From BNXB01 sp031548005 (GTDB taxonomy: Bacteria; Bacteroidota; Bacteroidia; Bacteroidales; Azobacteroidaceae): DNA of 64,000 nucleotides. The stretch is from positions 1 to 64,000 of the forward strand of contig JAVBRK010000047.1 of NCBI GenBank assembly GCA_031548005.1. The letters are read 5' to 3'. Each line of letters opens with the position of its first letter. The stretch's first letter is position 1. Shown here one piece after another: positions 27,222-36,212 of the stretch. The translations under genes were made by a program, and so were the position numbers. A model generated the notes under the pieces. The model made no database searches. It was not told the DNA's origin and worked only from the letters and a program-made list of their open reading frames with translations.

Positions 27222-29888
27222 CTATTCTTGTTTGGCCGATTTCTCCAAATCATTAATTTGCTTTTCGGCTTCATCGTATATTTTCTGAGATTGTTTTACA
27301 GCTTCCTCTTTCAATTTTTTAGCAGCAGTCTGCGCTCCGGCCACAGCCGCCACTTTGGCTAAAGGATTCTTTGTCTTATTCGCTTCATCGATCAGTTTCC
27401 GCCCTTGCTTATCGGCTTCCTCCACGATTTTATCGGCACTTTCTTTCGCTTTTTTCCGGATTTCGTCCGCCTGTTGAGTAATCTGGGCATTGACCTTTTC
27501 GGTCACAGTAGTCGAGTCGCCTCCACCCAATACCTTTCCTGCTAACTGGTTGATCGCCTGATTCGCAAGATCTGCCGCATCGACCGATACCTTGGGACTG
27601 GAAAAAGTTCCACCAATTTTCAGGTTGACTTTGTTAACATATCCTCCTGTAATATTTTGAGGCAAATCGACTTTAGCCACATAATCGATACTCTGATCCA
27701 GGCCTGTCGATCCCGAAAGGTTCATCTTCCCTCCATTGAAATTAATATCGAACGGCTTGGTCGTAACCCGTCCGTTATCCACACTGAACGGAAGCTTCAG
27801 ATCCTTGATTTTCATACTCTTCAGACTTTCGTTCTTCAAGGCGGCCGCCACTAAGTTTAACACTCCGGCATTCTGGACAGCGACATTGGAAGATTGTAGC
27901 AAACCACTGGCATCGAAATCCGTAAGTACCGGCATAAAATCGGCTCCCAAAGGCGATTTCATCTTAAATGAAGTCGAATAGTTTCCGGTAATGGCTTCCA
28001 GAATCGGTACCAGAATCTTCACCGTTTGAAACGAAGCAAAGGTTTTGGCAAAAGAAGCGTCTTTAATATCCAGATCGACAGAAAGTTCCGGGCGATCGGG
28101 ATTAATCGAAGTATCATAATATCCGTTTGCAGTCATCGCTCCGTCCAAAGCATTCATTTTCACATCCTTCAGGTCTATTTTTCCATTATTTACCAGAATG
28201 CGGCCTGAAACATTGGTCATATCCAAGTTTTCAAATTTAACCGATTGAAAATTACCGGACAAATCGAAATTCAAATTCCGGGGAACACTAAAAACAGCAG
28301 TAGTTACCGTATCGTTTGCTGCCGGACTCTTGCTGTCAGTCATAAAATCATTCAGGTTCAAATGATTCGATTTCAAAGATAAAACGCCCTTCAACGTTTC
28401 ATTTTTCAAAGCATAGGGTAAGAAGTTTTCCAATCGGCCGGTAGCAGAAATATCATTCTTCCCGATCACCACATCACAACGATCGAGATTCAGGTATTGC
28501 GGAGAAAAGTGAAGTACGGCCTGATCGATCAGCACATCGTCTTTCATTATTCCTTTGAATACCATATTTTTCAAAGACAATCCTCCGGAAGCATTGACCC
28601 GGTCGTACTGCGCCTTTTCGATGGCCGACATTCTGGCCGCCACCCGGAGATCGGCATCCAATTTTCCATTCAGCTCCATATCTTCCAACGGATATATCTC
28701 CCGGACCATTCCCAGATCGAGATGCCCTACAGCCGATAGTTTAAAGTCCGGATCGCTCACCGGTGTTTTCAGATTCAGGGTCATATCAAAAGGATTCCCT
28801 CCCAGTTCGAAATGAAAAGAAGGAACATCGATTTCGGTTTTGTCTGCCGCCCCCCCAGGATTGGTGATTCTCGTTTTCAGGCGAATGCCGTTAACCGATT
28901 TCGGAAGGGAAGGATACTGGAATCTTCCATTCGACACATCCACATTCACATCGAACGACGGAAGCATCTCTTCAGTCATAACCCCCTTCACGAATGCTTC
29001 CAGGACAACATCTCCCGAGGCTTGTACATCCTTGAAATCTTTGCTGTAAATAGCAGGAACGAGCGACAAAATATCTTTAAATCCGGTCTTCGGCGCATTC
29101 AGACGGATGTCCATCTCCAGTTTATCGTCGTCGGGCATGGCAAACCAACCGTCGAGCCCGGCTTCAATCGCATTGATCCGGAACTTATTATCGGAAAAAG
29201 TGTACTTGCTATTTTTAAAATCCGCATCCAACTGCATGTCCGCAGTAGCCTCAACATTAGATAAATATGGGATCTTATCCATTATGAAAGTCAGCGATTC
29301 CGAAGCAGCCTTGGTTTTAATCCGGCTTTGATCCGCCCCCATGTCTCCGGACAGGAGAAAATCAAGGCCCCGTACTGCTAAATTCATTTTGGCGGCTTCA
29401 TCATCGTACAGTAAATTTGAATTTTTCACTTCAACCCGTTTAAGTTCCAGTGAAAAATCTGAAGTATCACCGGATGCTTCCTGCTCCGGGGCGGCTTTCA
29501 TAATATCCCAATTGGCCTCCCCCTTTTCATTCACGATCGCATGCAACAAAGCGTTGTCTATCTGTATCCTGGATATTTTATATCCGGAACTTCCAAAAAA
29601 GCTAAGGACATCGGCAGTGGCGGAAAAACGATCCATATACACCAGGGTATCTCCTTCAAAATTTCCAGATCCGACAATACTTAAGTCATGAAGCCCAATC
29701 GTAACATCAGGGAAATTCCGGAGAAGACTTATACTTAAATTATTAAAATCAAGATGAGCATTCAACATCTTTCCGGCCTCTTTCTTTACAATTCCTTCTA
29801 CTTTACCTTTAAATAAAAAGGGTAAAGCGATGATTAAAATCATCAATACCAGAAGAACTATTCCGGTATATTTAAGTGTCTTCTTCAT
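27222..29888 (-). CDS. AsmA family protein with long helical C-terminal tail
   Basis: An 888-aa envelope protein with one N-terminal membrane helix (about residues 7-27) and the AsmA-type N-terminal motif GKVEGIVKKEAGKMLNAHLDF. A long beta-rich groove region follows, with the AsmA C-terminal domain near residues 600-790. AsmA-like proteins are thought to bridge the periplasm and carry phospholipid to the outer membrane. The last 80 or so residues form an unusual Lys/Glu/Ala-rich amphipathic helix (with KKAKESADKIVEEADKQ), not part of the core family. It is upstream of the TRIC gene. Confidence 0.88.
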   Translation of the reverse strand: MKKTLKYTGIVLLVLMILIIALPFLFKGKVEGIVKKEAGKMLNAHLDFNNLSISLLRNFPDVTIGLHDLSIVGSGNFEGDTLVYMDRFSATADVLSFFGSSGYKISRIQIDNALLHAIVNEKGEANWDIMKAAPEQEASGDTSDFSLELKRVEVKNSNLLYDDEAAKMNLAVRGLDFLLSGDMGADQSRIKTKAASESLTFIMDKIPYLSNVEATADMQLDADFKNSKYTFSDNKFRINAIEAGLDGWFAMPDDDKLEMDIRLNAPKTGFKDILSLVPAIYSKDFKDVQASGDVVLEAFVKGVMTEEMLPSFDVNVDVSNGRFQYPSLPKSVNGIRLKTRITNPGGAADKTEIDVPSFHFELGGNPFDMTLNLKTPVSDPDFKLSAVGHLDLGMVREIYPLEDMELNGKLDADLRVAARMSAIEKAQYDRVNASGGLSLKNMVFKGIMKDDVLIDQAVLHFSPQYLNLDRCDVVIGKNDISATGRLENFLPYALKNETLKGVLSLKSNHLNLNDFMTDSKSPAANDTVTTAVFSVPRNLNFDLSGNFQSVKFENLDMTNVSGRILVNNGKIDLKDVKMNALDGAMTANGYYDTSINPDRPELSVDLDIKDASFAKTFASFQTVKILVPILEAITGNYSTSFKMKSPLGADFMPVLTDFDASGLLQSSNVAVQNAGVLNLVAAALKNESLKSMKIKDLKLPFSVDNGRVTTKPFDINFNGGKMNLSGSTGLDQSIDYVAKVDLPQNITGGYVNKVNLKIGGTFSSPKVSVDAADLANQAINQLAGKVLGGGDSTTVTEKVNAQITQQADEIRKKAKESADKIVEEADKQGRKLIDEANKTKNPLAKVAAVAGAQTAAKKLKEEAVKQSQKIYDEAEKQINDLEKSAKQE

Positions 29889-29954
29889 TTTTAACGCCGT
29901 TATTTAAATTTATAATTAGAACCTACAGCCAATTCCGGGAACAAAATAATGAGC

Positions 29955-29962
29955 CAAAAATA
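29955..29962 (-). promoter_or_regulatory. Possible -7 box for the asmA/TRIC transcript
   Basis: On the minus strand this reads TATTTTTG, an exact TAnnTTTG match 66 nt before the start codon. It lies in AT-rich sequence, so a chance match is possible. Confidence 0.35.
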
Positions 29963-30003
29963 ATTTTTTTTCAAAAACGATTAAAAACTTATGCAAATAT
30001 AAA

Positions 30004-30033
30004 ATTGTTTTTTCATTTTTCTTGCTACATTTG
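30004..30033 (+). promoter_or_regulatory. Promoter of the two-component operon
   Basis: ATTG at 30004-30007, 18 nt spacer, TACATTTG at 30026-30033. The chosen start at 30145 lies 111 nt downstream, leaving a long leader. Confidence 0.6.
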
Positions 30034-30144
30034 TATCGAATTTTCATTACAAATGGGTATCATTGTATGGTATATGGGCTATTTATAGCTCTGTACGTTC
30101 CATTTCTTCATTATTATAAACAACAAGTATTCACATTATCACAC

Positions 30145-31488
30145 ATGATCGAGAAAGTTTTAATTATAGAAGACGATATCACTCTGAGACTAATGCTTAA
30201 AACTTGGCTGGAGAAAAAAGGGTTCAAAGTCCATGGGGTAATCAATATTGCAGATGCAAAGAAAATGATAAATGAATACCTCCCTGATCTTATTTTATCT
30301 GATCTGAGGCTCCCGGACGATAACGGAATTTCTTTTTTAAAGTGGATGAAAAAAGAATATCCTGAGGTCGTTTTCATTATGATGACTGGATATGCCGATA
30401 TACAGACAGCTGTTGAGTCCATTAAGTCAGGAGCTTATGATTATATTGCCAAACCGCTTAATCCGGAAGAATTATTGAAAAAAATTCATCAGGCAGGTCA
30501 AAACAGAGAAATCAGCAAAGCAAAAAAAGAATCGAAGTCTTCCGAGTCGCTGGATTTTGTAAAAGGTCAGTCTTCCGAATACAAGCGGTTGTACGACTAT
30601 GTAGATTTAGTTGCACCAACCGGTTTATCCGTACTGATCAGAGGTGAAAGCGGAGTCGGGAAAGAACATATAGCCCGGCTTATTCACGAAAAGAGCGATC
30701 GTAGTAAAAGTGCATTTGTTGCTGTCGATTGTGGCGTTCTTAATAAAGAATTAGCTGCCAGCGACCTTTTCGGGCACATCAAAGGAGCTTTTACAGGAGC
30801 GATCAATAATAAAAACGGACATTTTTACGAAGCCAATAAAGGAACTCTTTTCCTGGATGAAATAGGTAATTTACCATTGGATGTCCAGATTCAACTGCTT
30901 CGCGTTTTACAGGAAAAGGTCATAAAACCGGTAGGGAGCACTCGGGAAATCCCGGTCGATATCCGATTGATTACCGCTACAAACGAAGATCTGGAAGAAG
31001 GATTGACCGCCGGAACTTTCAGGACAGACCTATACCACCGGCTCAACGAGTTCCTTCTTTACATTCCGACTTTACAAGAATGCAGGGAAGATATTCCGCT
31101 ATATGCACATCATTTTCTGGAACTATCCAATAAACAACTCAACAAACAGGTTATCGGGTTCACTTCCGAAACATTGGAGTTACTTAAAAGCTACAACTGG
31201 CCCGGAAATATCCGGGAATTGAAGAACGTTATCAACCGGTTGGTTCTGATATGCATGGAGGAGTATATTACTCCGGACCTCCTACCCCAGAACCTCCAAG
31301 GAAAACCCGGGCAAGCGGCTGTATCTTCATCACTCAAACCCCTCAGCCTGAAAAATCACGATGAAAAAGAACGGATCGAAGAAGCTTTGAAGCTTACCAA
31401 TTACAACAAGTCGAAAGCGGCAGTATTGCTCGATATCGACAGGAAAACCTTGTACAATAAGATCAAAGCATACGGGATAGCAGATTAA
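30145..31488 (+). CDS. Sigma-54-dependent response regulator (NtrC family)
   Basis: A 447-aa regulator with receiver, AAA+ and Fis-type DNA-binding domains. The start at 30145 (MIEKVLIIEDD) is chosen because it begins the receiver, and the longer frame runs back into the promoter box. The phospho-acceptor is Asp53 in LSDLRLPDDNG. Walker A is GESGVGKEH (about residue 167) and the sigma-54 contact loop GAFTGA (214-219) is intact. The C-terminus (NYNKSKAAVLLDIDRKTLYNKIK) is the Fis-like helix-turn-helix. It activates RpoN promoters when phosphorylated, probably by the hybrid kinase 6 bp downstream. Confidence 0.95.
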   Translation: MIEKVLIIEDDITLRLMLKTWLEKKGFKVHGVINIADAKKMINEYLPDLILSDLRLPDDNGISFLKWMKKEYPEVVFIMMTGYADIQTAVESIKSGAYDYIAKPLNPEELLKKIHQAGQNREISKAKKESKSSESLDFVKGQSSEYKRLYDYVDLVAPTGLSVLIRGESGVGKEHIARLIHEKSDRSKSAFVAVDCGVLNKELAASDLFGHIKGAFTGAINNKNGHFYEANKGTLFLDEIGNLPLDVQIQLLRVLQEKVIKPVGSTREIPVDIRLITATNEDLEEGLTAGTFRTDLYHRLNEFLLYIPTLQECREDIPLYAHHFLELSNKQLNKQVIGFTSETLELLKSYNWPGNIRELKNVINRLVLICMEEYITPDLLPQNLQGKPGQAAVSSSLKPLSLKNHDEKERIEEALKLTNYNKSKAAVLLDIDRKTLYNKIKAYGIAD

Positions 31489-31494
31489 TGTTCC

Positions 31495-33969
31495 ATGTCT
31501 AAAAAACCTCCGCATACCAAATCGATTGTTGCTCTCGGATTTATTCTGATTGCAACACTAACAATCATCGGTATTATTCTGATATACAATGAATTATTAA
31601 AATTTTCAGAAGCAACGGTTCCCAGTGGCGGTGAAAAAAAGGAGCTTATGATCATTGGAAACACCCTGGTTTCCCTGTATAAATTAGAAGGAACAACCAG
31701 CCTCGCATCCGCCCTGAACCTGAACAAAACAAAGTCCGAGTACGATTCGTTGATGAATATTATCCAGACACAAATCGACACACTGAAAGCCATATCTCCC
31801 AAGTCAGAAAATGCTCACCTGGATAGTGTATCGAACCTGCTGGAACTTAAGCATCAGAATACCTGGAAAATGCTGGCATTACTGGATTCCGTAGAAAGAA
31901 AAAGCATCCGGGATACCATCAAAACGACTGTCATGTCGAAAAAAGATCTTTCTGATCTGGACAAACTTATGCGAAATACCAGCCAGTACCTTCAGGACAC
32001 ATCGATCATAAAAACGGAGAAAAAAGGGCTCGTTAAACGGATAAAAAATGTTTTTAACAGCCAGGACGATTCAGCGATGCACATCGTGAAGAGCCAAATG
32101 CAACTGGTGGATTCCGTAATTATTCCTACATTGAAAGATACGGTAACGCAATACATCAACGAAATCGTCCTTTTCAAAGAAAAGAAAAATCTTGAATTTA
32201 TCCGGAGATTAGTTGCCCGGCAGCATATACTGAACAAAACCAACGACCGGATCACAGGCCAGATTAACCAGATTATGAAACAACTGGAACGCCGGGAATA
32301 TGAAAAAGCGATAAACCTCCTGAAAGAAAAAGAGGCTACGCTGAAACACTCAAACCAGATTGTTACAATCATCGGAATTTCGGCTTCTTTTTTAACGTTA
32401 TTATTTCTGACCCTCAGCCTCCGGTCGCTCAACAAAAATCAGAAATACAGGAAAGAACTGGAGGACTCACAAAAAACAACCAAAAAATTGCTTAATGAGC
32501 GTGAAAAGTTGATGCTTTCTATCACTCACGATATTAAAGCTCCTCTGACTTCCATCATCGGTTATCTCGAATTGTTAGGCAAAAGTAAACTACCCCAAAA
32601 AGAGAATTATTACCTGGCAAACATGCAAAACTCGGCAGAGCACGTTCTGGAACTGGTAAAAAACTTATTGGATTTTCATGTCCTGGAATCTAACCTGCAA
32701 CCTATCCGAACCATGCCTTTCTCTCCGGGAATGCTTTTAAGTGATATTTATCAAAGTTTCCTGCCTATCGCCAAGAAAGAACAATTGAATCTTATCGAGG
32801 AAAATAAGATTAATAAAAACGATGTAAATTACATCAGCGATCCGTACCGCATCCGGCAGGTTGTAAATAATTTGTTATCAAATGCCATTAAATTCACACC
32901 CATAGAAGGCACCATCCTATGCTCAAGTTCTATCAGTGGCAACAAACTCAGAATATCTATTAAAAACTCCGGACCGGAAATCAGCCAGGAAGACATTTCT
33001 ATTATTTTTGAAGAATTTGTCCGTCTGAAAAATACTCCAAAAAATAAACCCGATGAAGGTACCGGTCTGGGACTTCCGATAACAAAAAAAATAGTCCGGT
33101 TGCTCAATGGAAATATTGAAGTCAATTCTTCAGCAGCGGAAGGAACCGAATTTATCGTTACGATTCCACTGGTTAAGTCCGGAACCGTTCAGACTCCCCC
33201 CCCGTCTCACGAGAAAGAGCAATTGACAACACCCGCGAATTTAAAGATTCTGTTCGTCGACGATGATCTGGTACAATTAAACCTGTTTGCAGAAATGATG
33301 AAGCGGGAGGGAGTAACCCCCACCATCTGCAACAACCCCCTGAATGCTCTGGAATTACTTCAGGTAGAACATTTCGATATCGTATTCACCGATATCCAAA
33401 TGCCGGGAATGAATGGTTTTGAATTGGTCGAACGCATTCGGATGGCCTCCTTTATCGATCACAAAGACTTGCCGGTTATCGCTCTATCCGGTAACTCCGG
33501 GATGAACAAAGATGATTTCAGGGATGCCGGTTTTACAGATTTCCTCCCCAAACCTTTCAACACCCTCCAGTTGATCAGCATGATTCAAGCTTATTCCGGA
33601 AATGAAATTGAAAATAAGCCTGAAACGGTCTGCAACAGTAATACCAAAGGATTTTCTGCATTATCCAGTTTTGCAGGCGACGATATTCAGGCCGGATCAG
33701 ACATCATCCAGTCATTTATTGACGAAAACACCCGAAACCTGATTGTAATAAAAGAAGCATTATTGAAAAAAGATTACGAAACCATACAAAAAGTAAGTCA
33801 TAAAATGCTACCTTTGATGCGGATGATCTCCGCACAGGATGTGGTGAACATTTTATCGGCTTTCGAAAAGGGAGACATTGATGAAAAAAGAGTAGAAACT
33901 CTGACGGGATTGGTTGAATTTCAGTTGAAGGAAGCGAAAGACTTTTTGTCCTTTCTCAAATCAAAATAA
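31495..33969 (+). CDS. Hybrid sensor histidine kinase with receiver and Hpt domains
   Basis: An 824-aa multidomain kinase. Two membrane helices (about residues 12-30 and 292-312) enclose a helix-rich periplasmic sensor with no recognisable family. The dimerisation domain carries His345 in SITHDIKAPL; the ATPase has NNLLSNAIKF and GTGLGLPIT. A receiver follows with Asp633 in VFTDIQMPGMNG, then an Hpt domain with His769 in VSHKMLP. All relay residues for His-Asp-His-Asp phosphotransfer to the upstream NtrC-type regulator are present in this two-gene operon. The signal sensed is unknown. Confidence 0.93.
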   Translation: MSKKPPHTKSIVALGFILIATLTIIGIILIYNELLKFSEATVPSGGEKKELMIIGNTLVSLYKLEGTTSLASALNLNKTKSEYDSLMNIIQTQIDTLKAISPKSENAHLDSVSNLLELKHQNTWKMLALLDSVERKSIRDTIKTTVMSKKDLSDLDKLMRNTSQYLQDTSIIKTEKKGLVKRIKNVFNSQDDSAMHIVKSQMQLVDSVIIPTLKDTVTQYINEIVLFKEKKNLEFIRRLVARQHILNKTNDRITGQINQIMKQLERREYEKAINLLKEKEATLKHSNQIVTIIGISASFLTLLFLTLSLRSLNKNQKYRKELEDSQKTTKKLLNEREKLMLSITHDIKAPLTSIIGYLELLGKSKLPQKENYYLANMQNSAEHVLELVKNLLDFHVLESNLQPIRTMPFSPGMLLSDIYQSFLPIAKKEQLNLIEENKINKNDVNYISDPYRIRQVVNNLLSNAIKFTPIEGTILCSSSISGNKLRISIKNSGPEISQEDISIIFEEFVRLKNTPKNKPDEGTGLGLPITKKIVRLLNGNIEVNSSAAEGTEFIVTIPLVKSGTVQTPPPSHEKEQLTTPANLKILFVDDDLVQLNLFAEMMKREGVTPTICNNPLNALELLQVEHFDIVFTDIQMPGMNGFELVERIRMASFIDHKDLPVIALSGNSGMNKDDFRDAGFTDFLPKPFNTLQLISMIQAYSGNEIENKPETVCNSNTKGFSALSSFAGDDIQAGSDIIQSFIDENTRNLIVIKEALLKKDYETIQKVSHKMLPLMRMISAQDVVNILSAFEKGDIDEKRVETLTGLVEFQLKEAKDFLSFLKSK

Positions 33970-33979
33970 TTTATTAATT

Positions 33980-34004
33980 ATTTAGGTTCAGGCAGTACCT
34001 AAAT
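33980..34004. repeat. 8-bp inverted repeat between the kinase gene and serA
   Basis: ATTTAGGT and ACCTAAAT are separated by 9 nt, 11 bp after the kinase stop codon and 15 bp before serA. No T tract follows, so it is at best a weak terminator; an operator for serA is the alternative. Confidence 0.4.
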
Positions 34005-34019
34005 CTAATTGTATATCTT

Positions 34020-34940
34020 ATGAAAGTATTGGTTGCAACAGAAAAACCGTTTGCGGCAGAAGCCGTTAAGAACATCCGGGAAGTCCTTGAGAATGCAGGA
34101 CTGGAGTGTATCCTGCTTGAGAAATACGCTCAAAAACCGGAATTGCTGAATGCCGTGGCAAATGTAAATGCCATGATTGTTCGAAGTGATATTGTAGATG
34201 CAGAAGTATTAAAGGCTGCAAAAAAATTGAAAACGGTGGTCCGGGCAGGAGCAGGATACGATAATGTGGATCTGGATACTGCAACGGCTCATGATGTTTG
34301 CGTGATGAATACTCCGGGGCAAAACTCCAATGCCGTGGCGGAATTGGCGTTCGGAATGATGCTCTACGCTTTCAGAAATTTCTATGACGGAACATCCGGG
34401 AGAGAACTTTTGGGTAAAAAACTGGGAATACATGCTTACGGGAATGTCGGGCGCAATGTAGCCCGGATCGCAAAAGGCTTCGGGATGGAAGTGTATGCCT
34501 ATGACCCTTATTATCCATCTGAAGATATGGAAAAGGAAGGTATTATCCCTGTAGGTTCGGCAAAAGAACTTTATAAAACCTGCCAGATCATTTCAGTGCA
34601 TGTACCGGCCACAAACGAAACCAAAAACTCCATTAACTATTCGTTGCTGAGTACCATGCCCAAGAATGCACTGCTGGTAAATACCGCCCGGAAAGAAATT
34701 ATTGATGAGGCCGGGCTGTTTAAATTCATGGAAGAACGCCCGGATGCCAAGTATGTAACGGATATTATGCCCGAAAACCACGAAGAATTAATCTCCGGAT
34801 TCAAAAACCGGTACTATTCAACTCCAAAGAAAATCGGAGCTCAAACATCCGAAGCAAATAATAATGCCGGAATTGCTGCAGCCAAGCAGATCGTAGCTTT
34901 CTTTCAGACAGGGAATCAAAAATTCAGAGTAAATAAATAA
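34020..34940 (+). CDS. serA: D-3-phosphoglycerate dehydrogenase
   Basis: A 306-aa NAD-dependent 2-hydroxyacid dehydrogenase that begins serine synthesis by oxidising 3-phosphoglycerate. The NAD site is KKLGIHAYGNVGRNVARI with the acidic residue after it in YAYDPY; the catalytic Arg is in VNTARKEIIDE. The C-terminal motif is TPKKIGAQTSEANNNAG, where Lys stands in place of the His usual in E. coli-type enzymes; I recall this as normal for the Bacteroidales subgroup. There is no ACT domain, so allosteric serine control is not expected. The usual neighbours serC and DUF1015 are missing here. Confidence 0.88.
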   Translation: MKVLVATEKPFAAEAVKNIREVLENAGLECILLEKYAQKPELLNAVANVNAMIVRSDIVDAEVLKAAKKLKTVVRAGAGYDNVDLDTATAHDVCVMNTPGQNSNAVAELAFGMMLYAFRNFYDGTSGRELLGKKLGIHAYGNVGRNVARIAKGFGMEVYAYDPYYPSEDMEKEGIIPVGSAKELYKTCQIISVHVPATNETKNSINYSLLSTMPKNALLVNTARKEIIDEAGLFKFMEERPDAKYVTDIMPENHEELISGFKNRYYSTPKKIGAQTSEANNNAGIAAAKQIVAFFQTGNQKFRVNK

Positions 34941-34960
34941 TTCTTTTACAAAACAACAGG

Positions 34961-36211
34961 ATGAGTATTAAACTACGGTTGACCGTCATGAGCTTCCTTG
35001 AATTTTTCATCTGGGGCTCCTGGCTTATATCTTTAGGCGCCTACATGATCAAAGGGCTGGGCTTTTCAGGAGGACAAGTAGGAGGTATTTTTGCCACCAT
35101 GGGTATCGCTTCCCTTTTCATGCCGGGCATCCTTGGGATGATTGCCGATCGCTGGATCAATTCCGAGAAATTGTTGGGCGTCTGCCACCTGATCGGAGCC
35201 GGCCTGTTGTTTTTAGGCTCGTCTGTATCAGACTATAATCAGTTTTATATCATCATGCTGCTCAATGCCATGTTTTACATGCCGACCATAGCACTCAGCT
35301 ATTCGGTTTGCTACAATGTATTAGGGCAACTGGATTTGAATCCTGTAAAAACTTTCCCTCCTATCCGGGTTTGGGGAACGGTTGGTTTCATTGCAGCCAT
35401 GTGGCTCGTCGATCTTTGCGGATGGATCATCAGCCCGAACCAGTTATTAGTAGGTTCAGTGGCAGCATTGGCTCTTGGACTGTATTCTTTTACCTTGCCC
35501 TCCTGCCCCCCCGCCAGAGCAAAAAAGGGGGCCTCCCTGATTGCCGCCTTGGGACTGGATGCTTTTGTCCTGTTCAAACAAAAAAAAATGAGGACATTCT
35601 TCATTTTCGCCATGTTGTTGGGGGCGGCACTGCAGATCACCAACTTATTTGGAGAAGCATTTATTCACGATTTCGACGCGAATCCTCTGTATTCTGGCAC
35701 TTTTGCACTCACCCACCCCGGCATACTGATGTCGGTCTCGCAAATATCAGAAACGCTGTTTATTCTGGCTATCCCGTTTTTTCTTTACAAATTCGGCATT
35801 AAAAAAGTTATGCTGATCAGTATGGGAGCCTGGGCGCTCCGTTTTGCACTGTTTGGAATCGGGAATCCGGGCTCCGGTCTGGTTTGGCTGGTGCTATCCA
35901 TGATTATTTACGGCATGGCTTTCGATTTCTTCAATATTTCAGGATCCCTGTTCGTAGAAATGGAAGTAACTCCCTCCATCCGTTCCAGTTCCCAGGGTTT
36001 ATTTATGATGGTAACAAACGGAATCGGTTCAATTATCGGCGGATTCGGCAGCGGATGGGTTGTCGATCATTTTACAGGTCCGGATGGTGTCAGGAACTGG
36101 CCTGTGATCTGGTTTATATTTGCAGCCTATGCACTGGCGATCGGGATTGCATTTGCTCTCATTTTCAGATACAAGCACGATTCTGAGGCTGTAAGACATT
36201 TCCATCATTGA
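34961..36211 (+). CDS. Nucleoside permease-like MFS transporter
   Basis: A 416-aa integral membrane protein with about twelve helices, matching the NupG/XapB nucleoside:proton symporter family of the major facilitator superfamily (MSIKLRLTVMSFLEFFIWGSW, MYMPTIAL-like segment in FYMPTIALSYSVCYN, and SSQGLFMMVTNGIG). It likely imports nucleosides across the inner membrane. It follows serA by 20 bp on the same strand and may be co-transcribed. Its stop is 1 bp from that of the convergent P-type ATPase gene, with no terminator between. Confidence 0.85.
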   Translation: MSIKLRLTVMSFLEFFIWGSWLISLGAYMIKGLGFSGGQVGGIFATMGIASLFMPGILGMIADRWINSEKLLGVCHLIGAGLLFLGSSVSDYNQFYIIMLLNAMFYMPTIALSYSVCYNVLGQLDLNPVKTFPPIRVWGTVGFIAAMWLVDLCGWIISPNQLLVGSVAALALGLYSFTLPSCPPARAKKGASLIAALGLDAFVLFKQKKMRTFFIFAMLLGAALQITNLFGEAFIHDFDANPLYSGTFALTHPGILMSVSQISETLFILAIPFFLYKFGIKKVMLISMGAWALRFALFGIGNPGSGLVWLVLSMIIYGMAFDFFNISGSLFVEMEVTPSIRSSSQGLFMMVTNGIGSIIGGFGSGWVVDHFTGPDGVRNWPVIWFIFAAYALAIGIAFALIFRYKHDSEAVRHFHH

Positions 36212-36212
36212 T

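Noticed and set aside
30022..30144. Upstream start adding 41 residues to the response regulator
   Set aside because: It begins inside the -7 region, and the receiver domain starts exactly at the later ATG.
34020..34940. SerA inactivated by loss of the catalytic His
   Set aside because: The TPKKIGAQT motif in place of PH-x-GAST is, as far as I recall, typical for the Bacteroidales subgroup; the other active-site residues are present.
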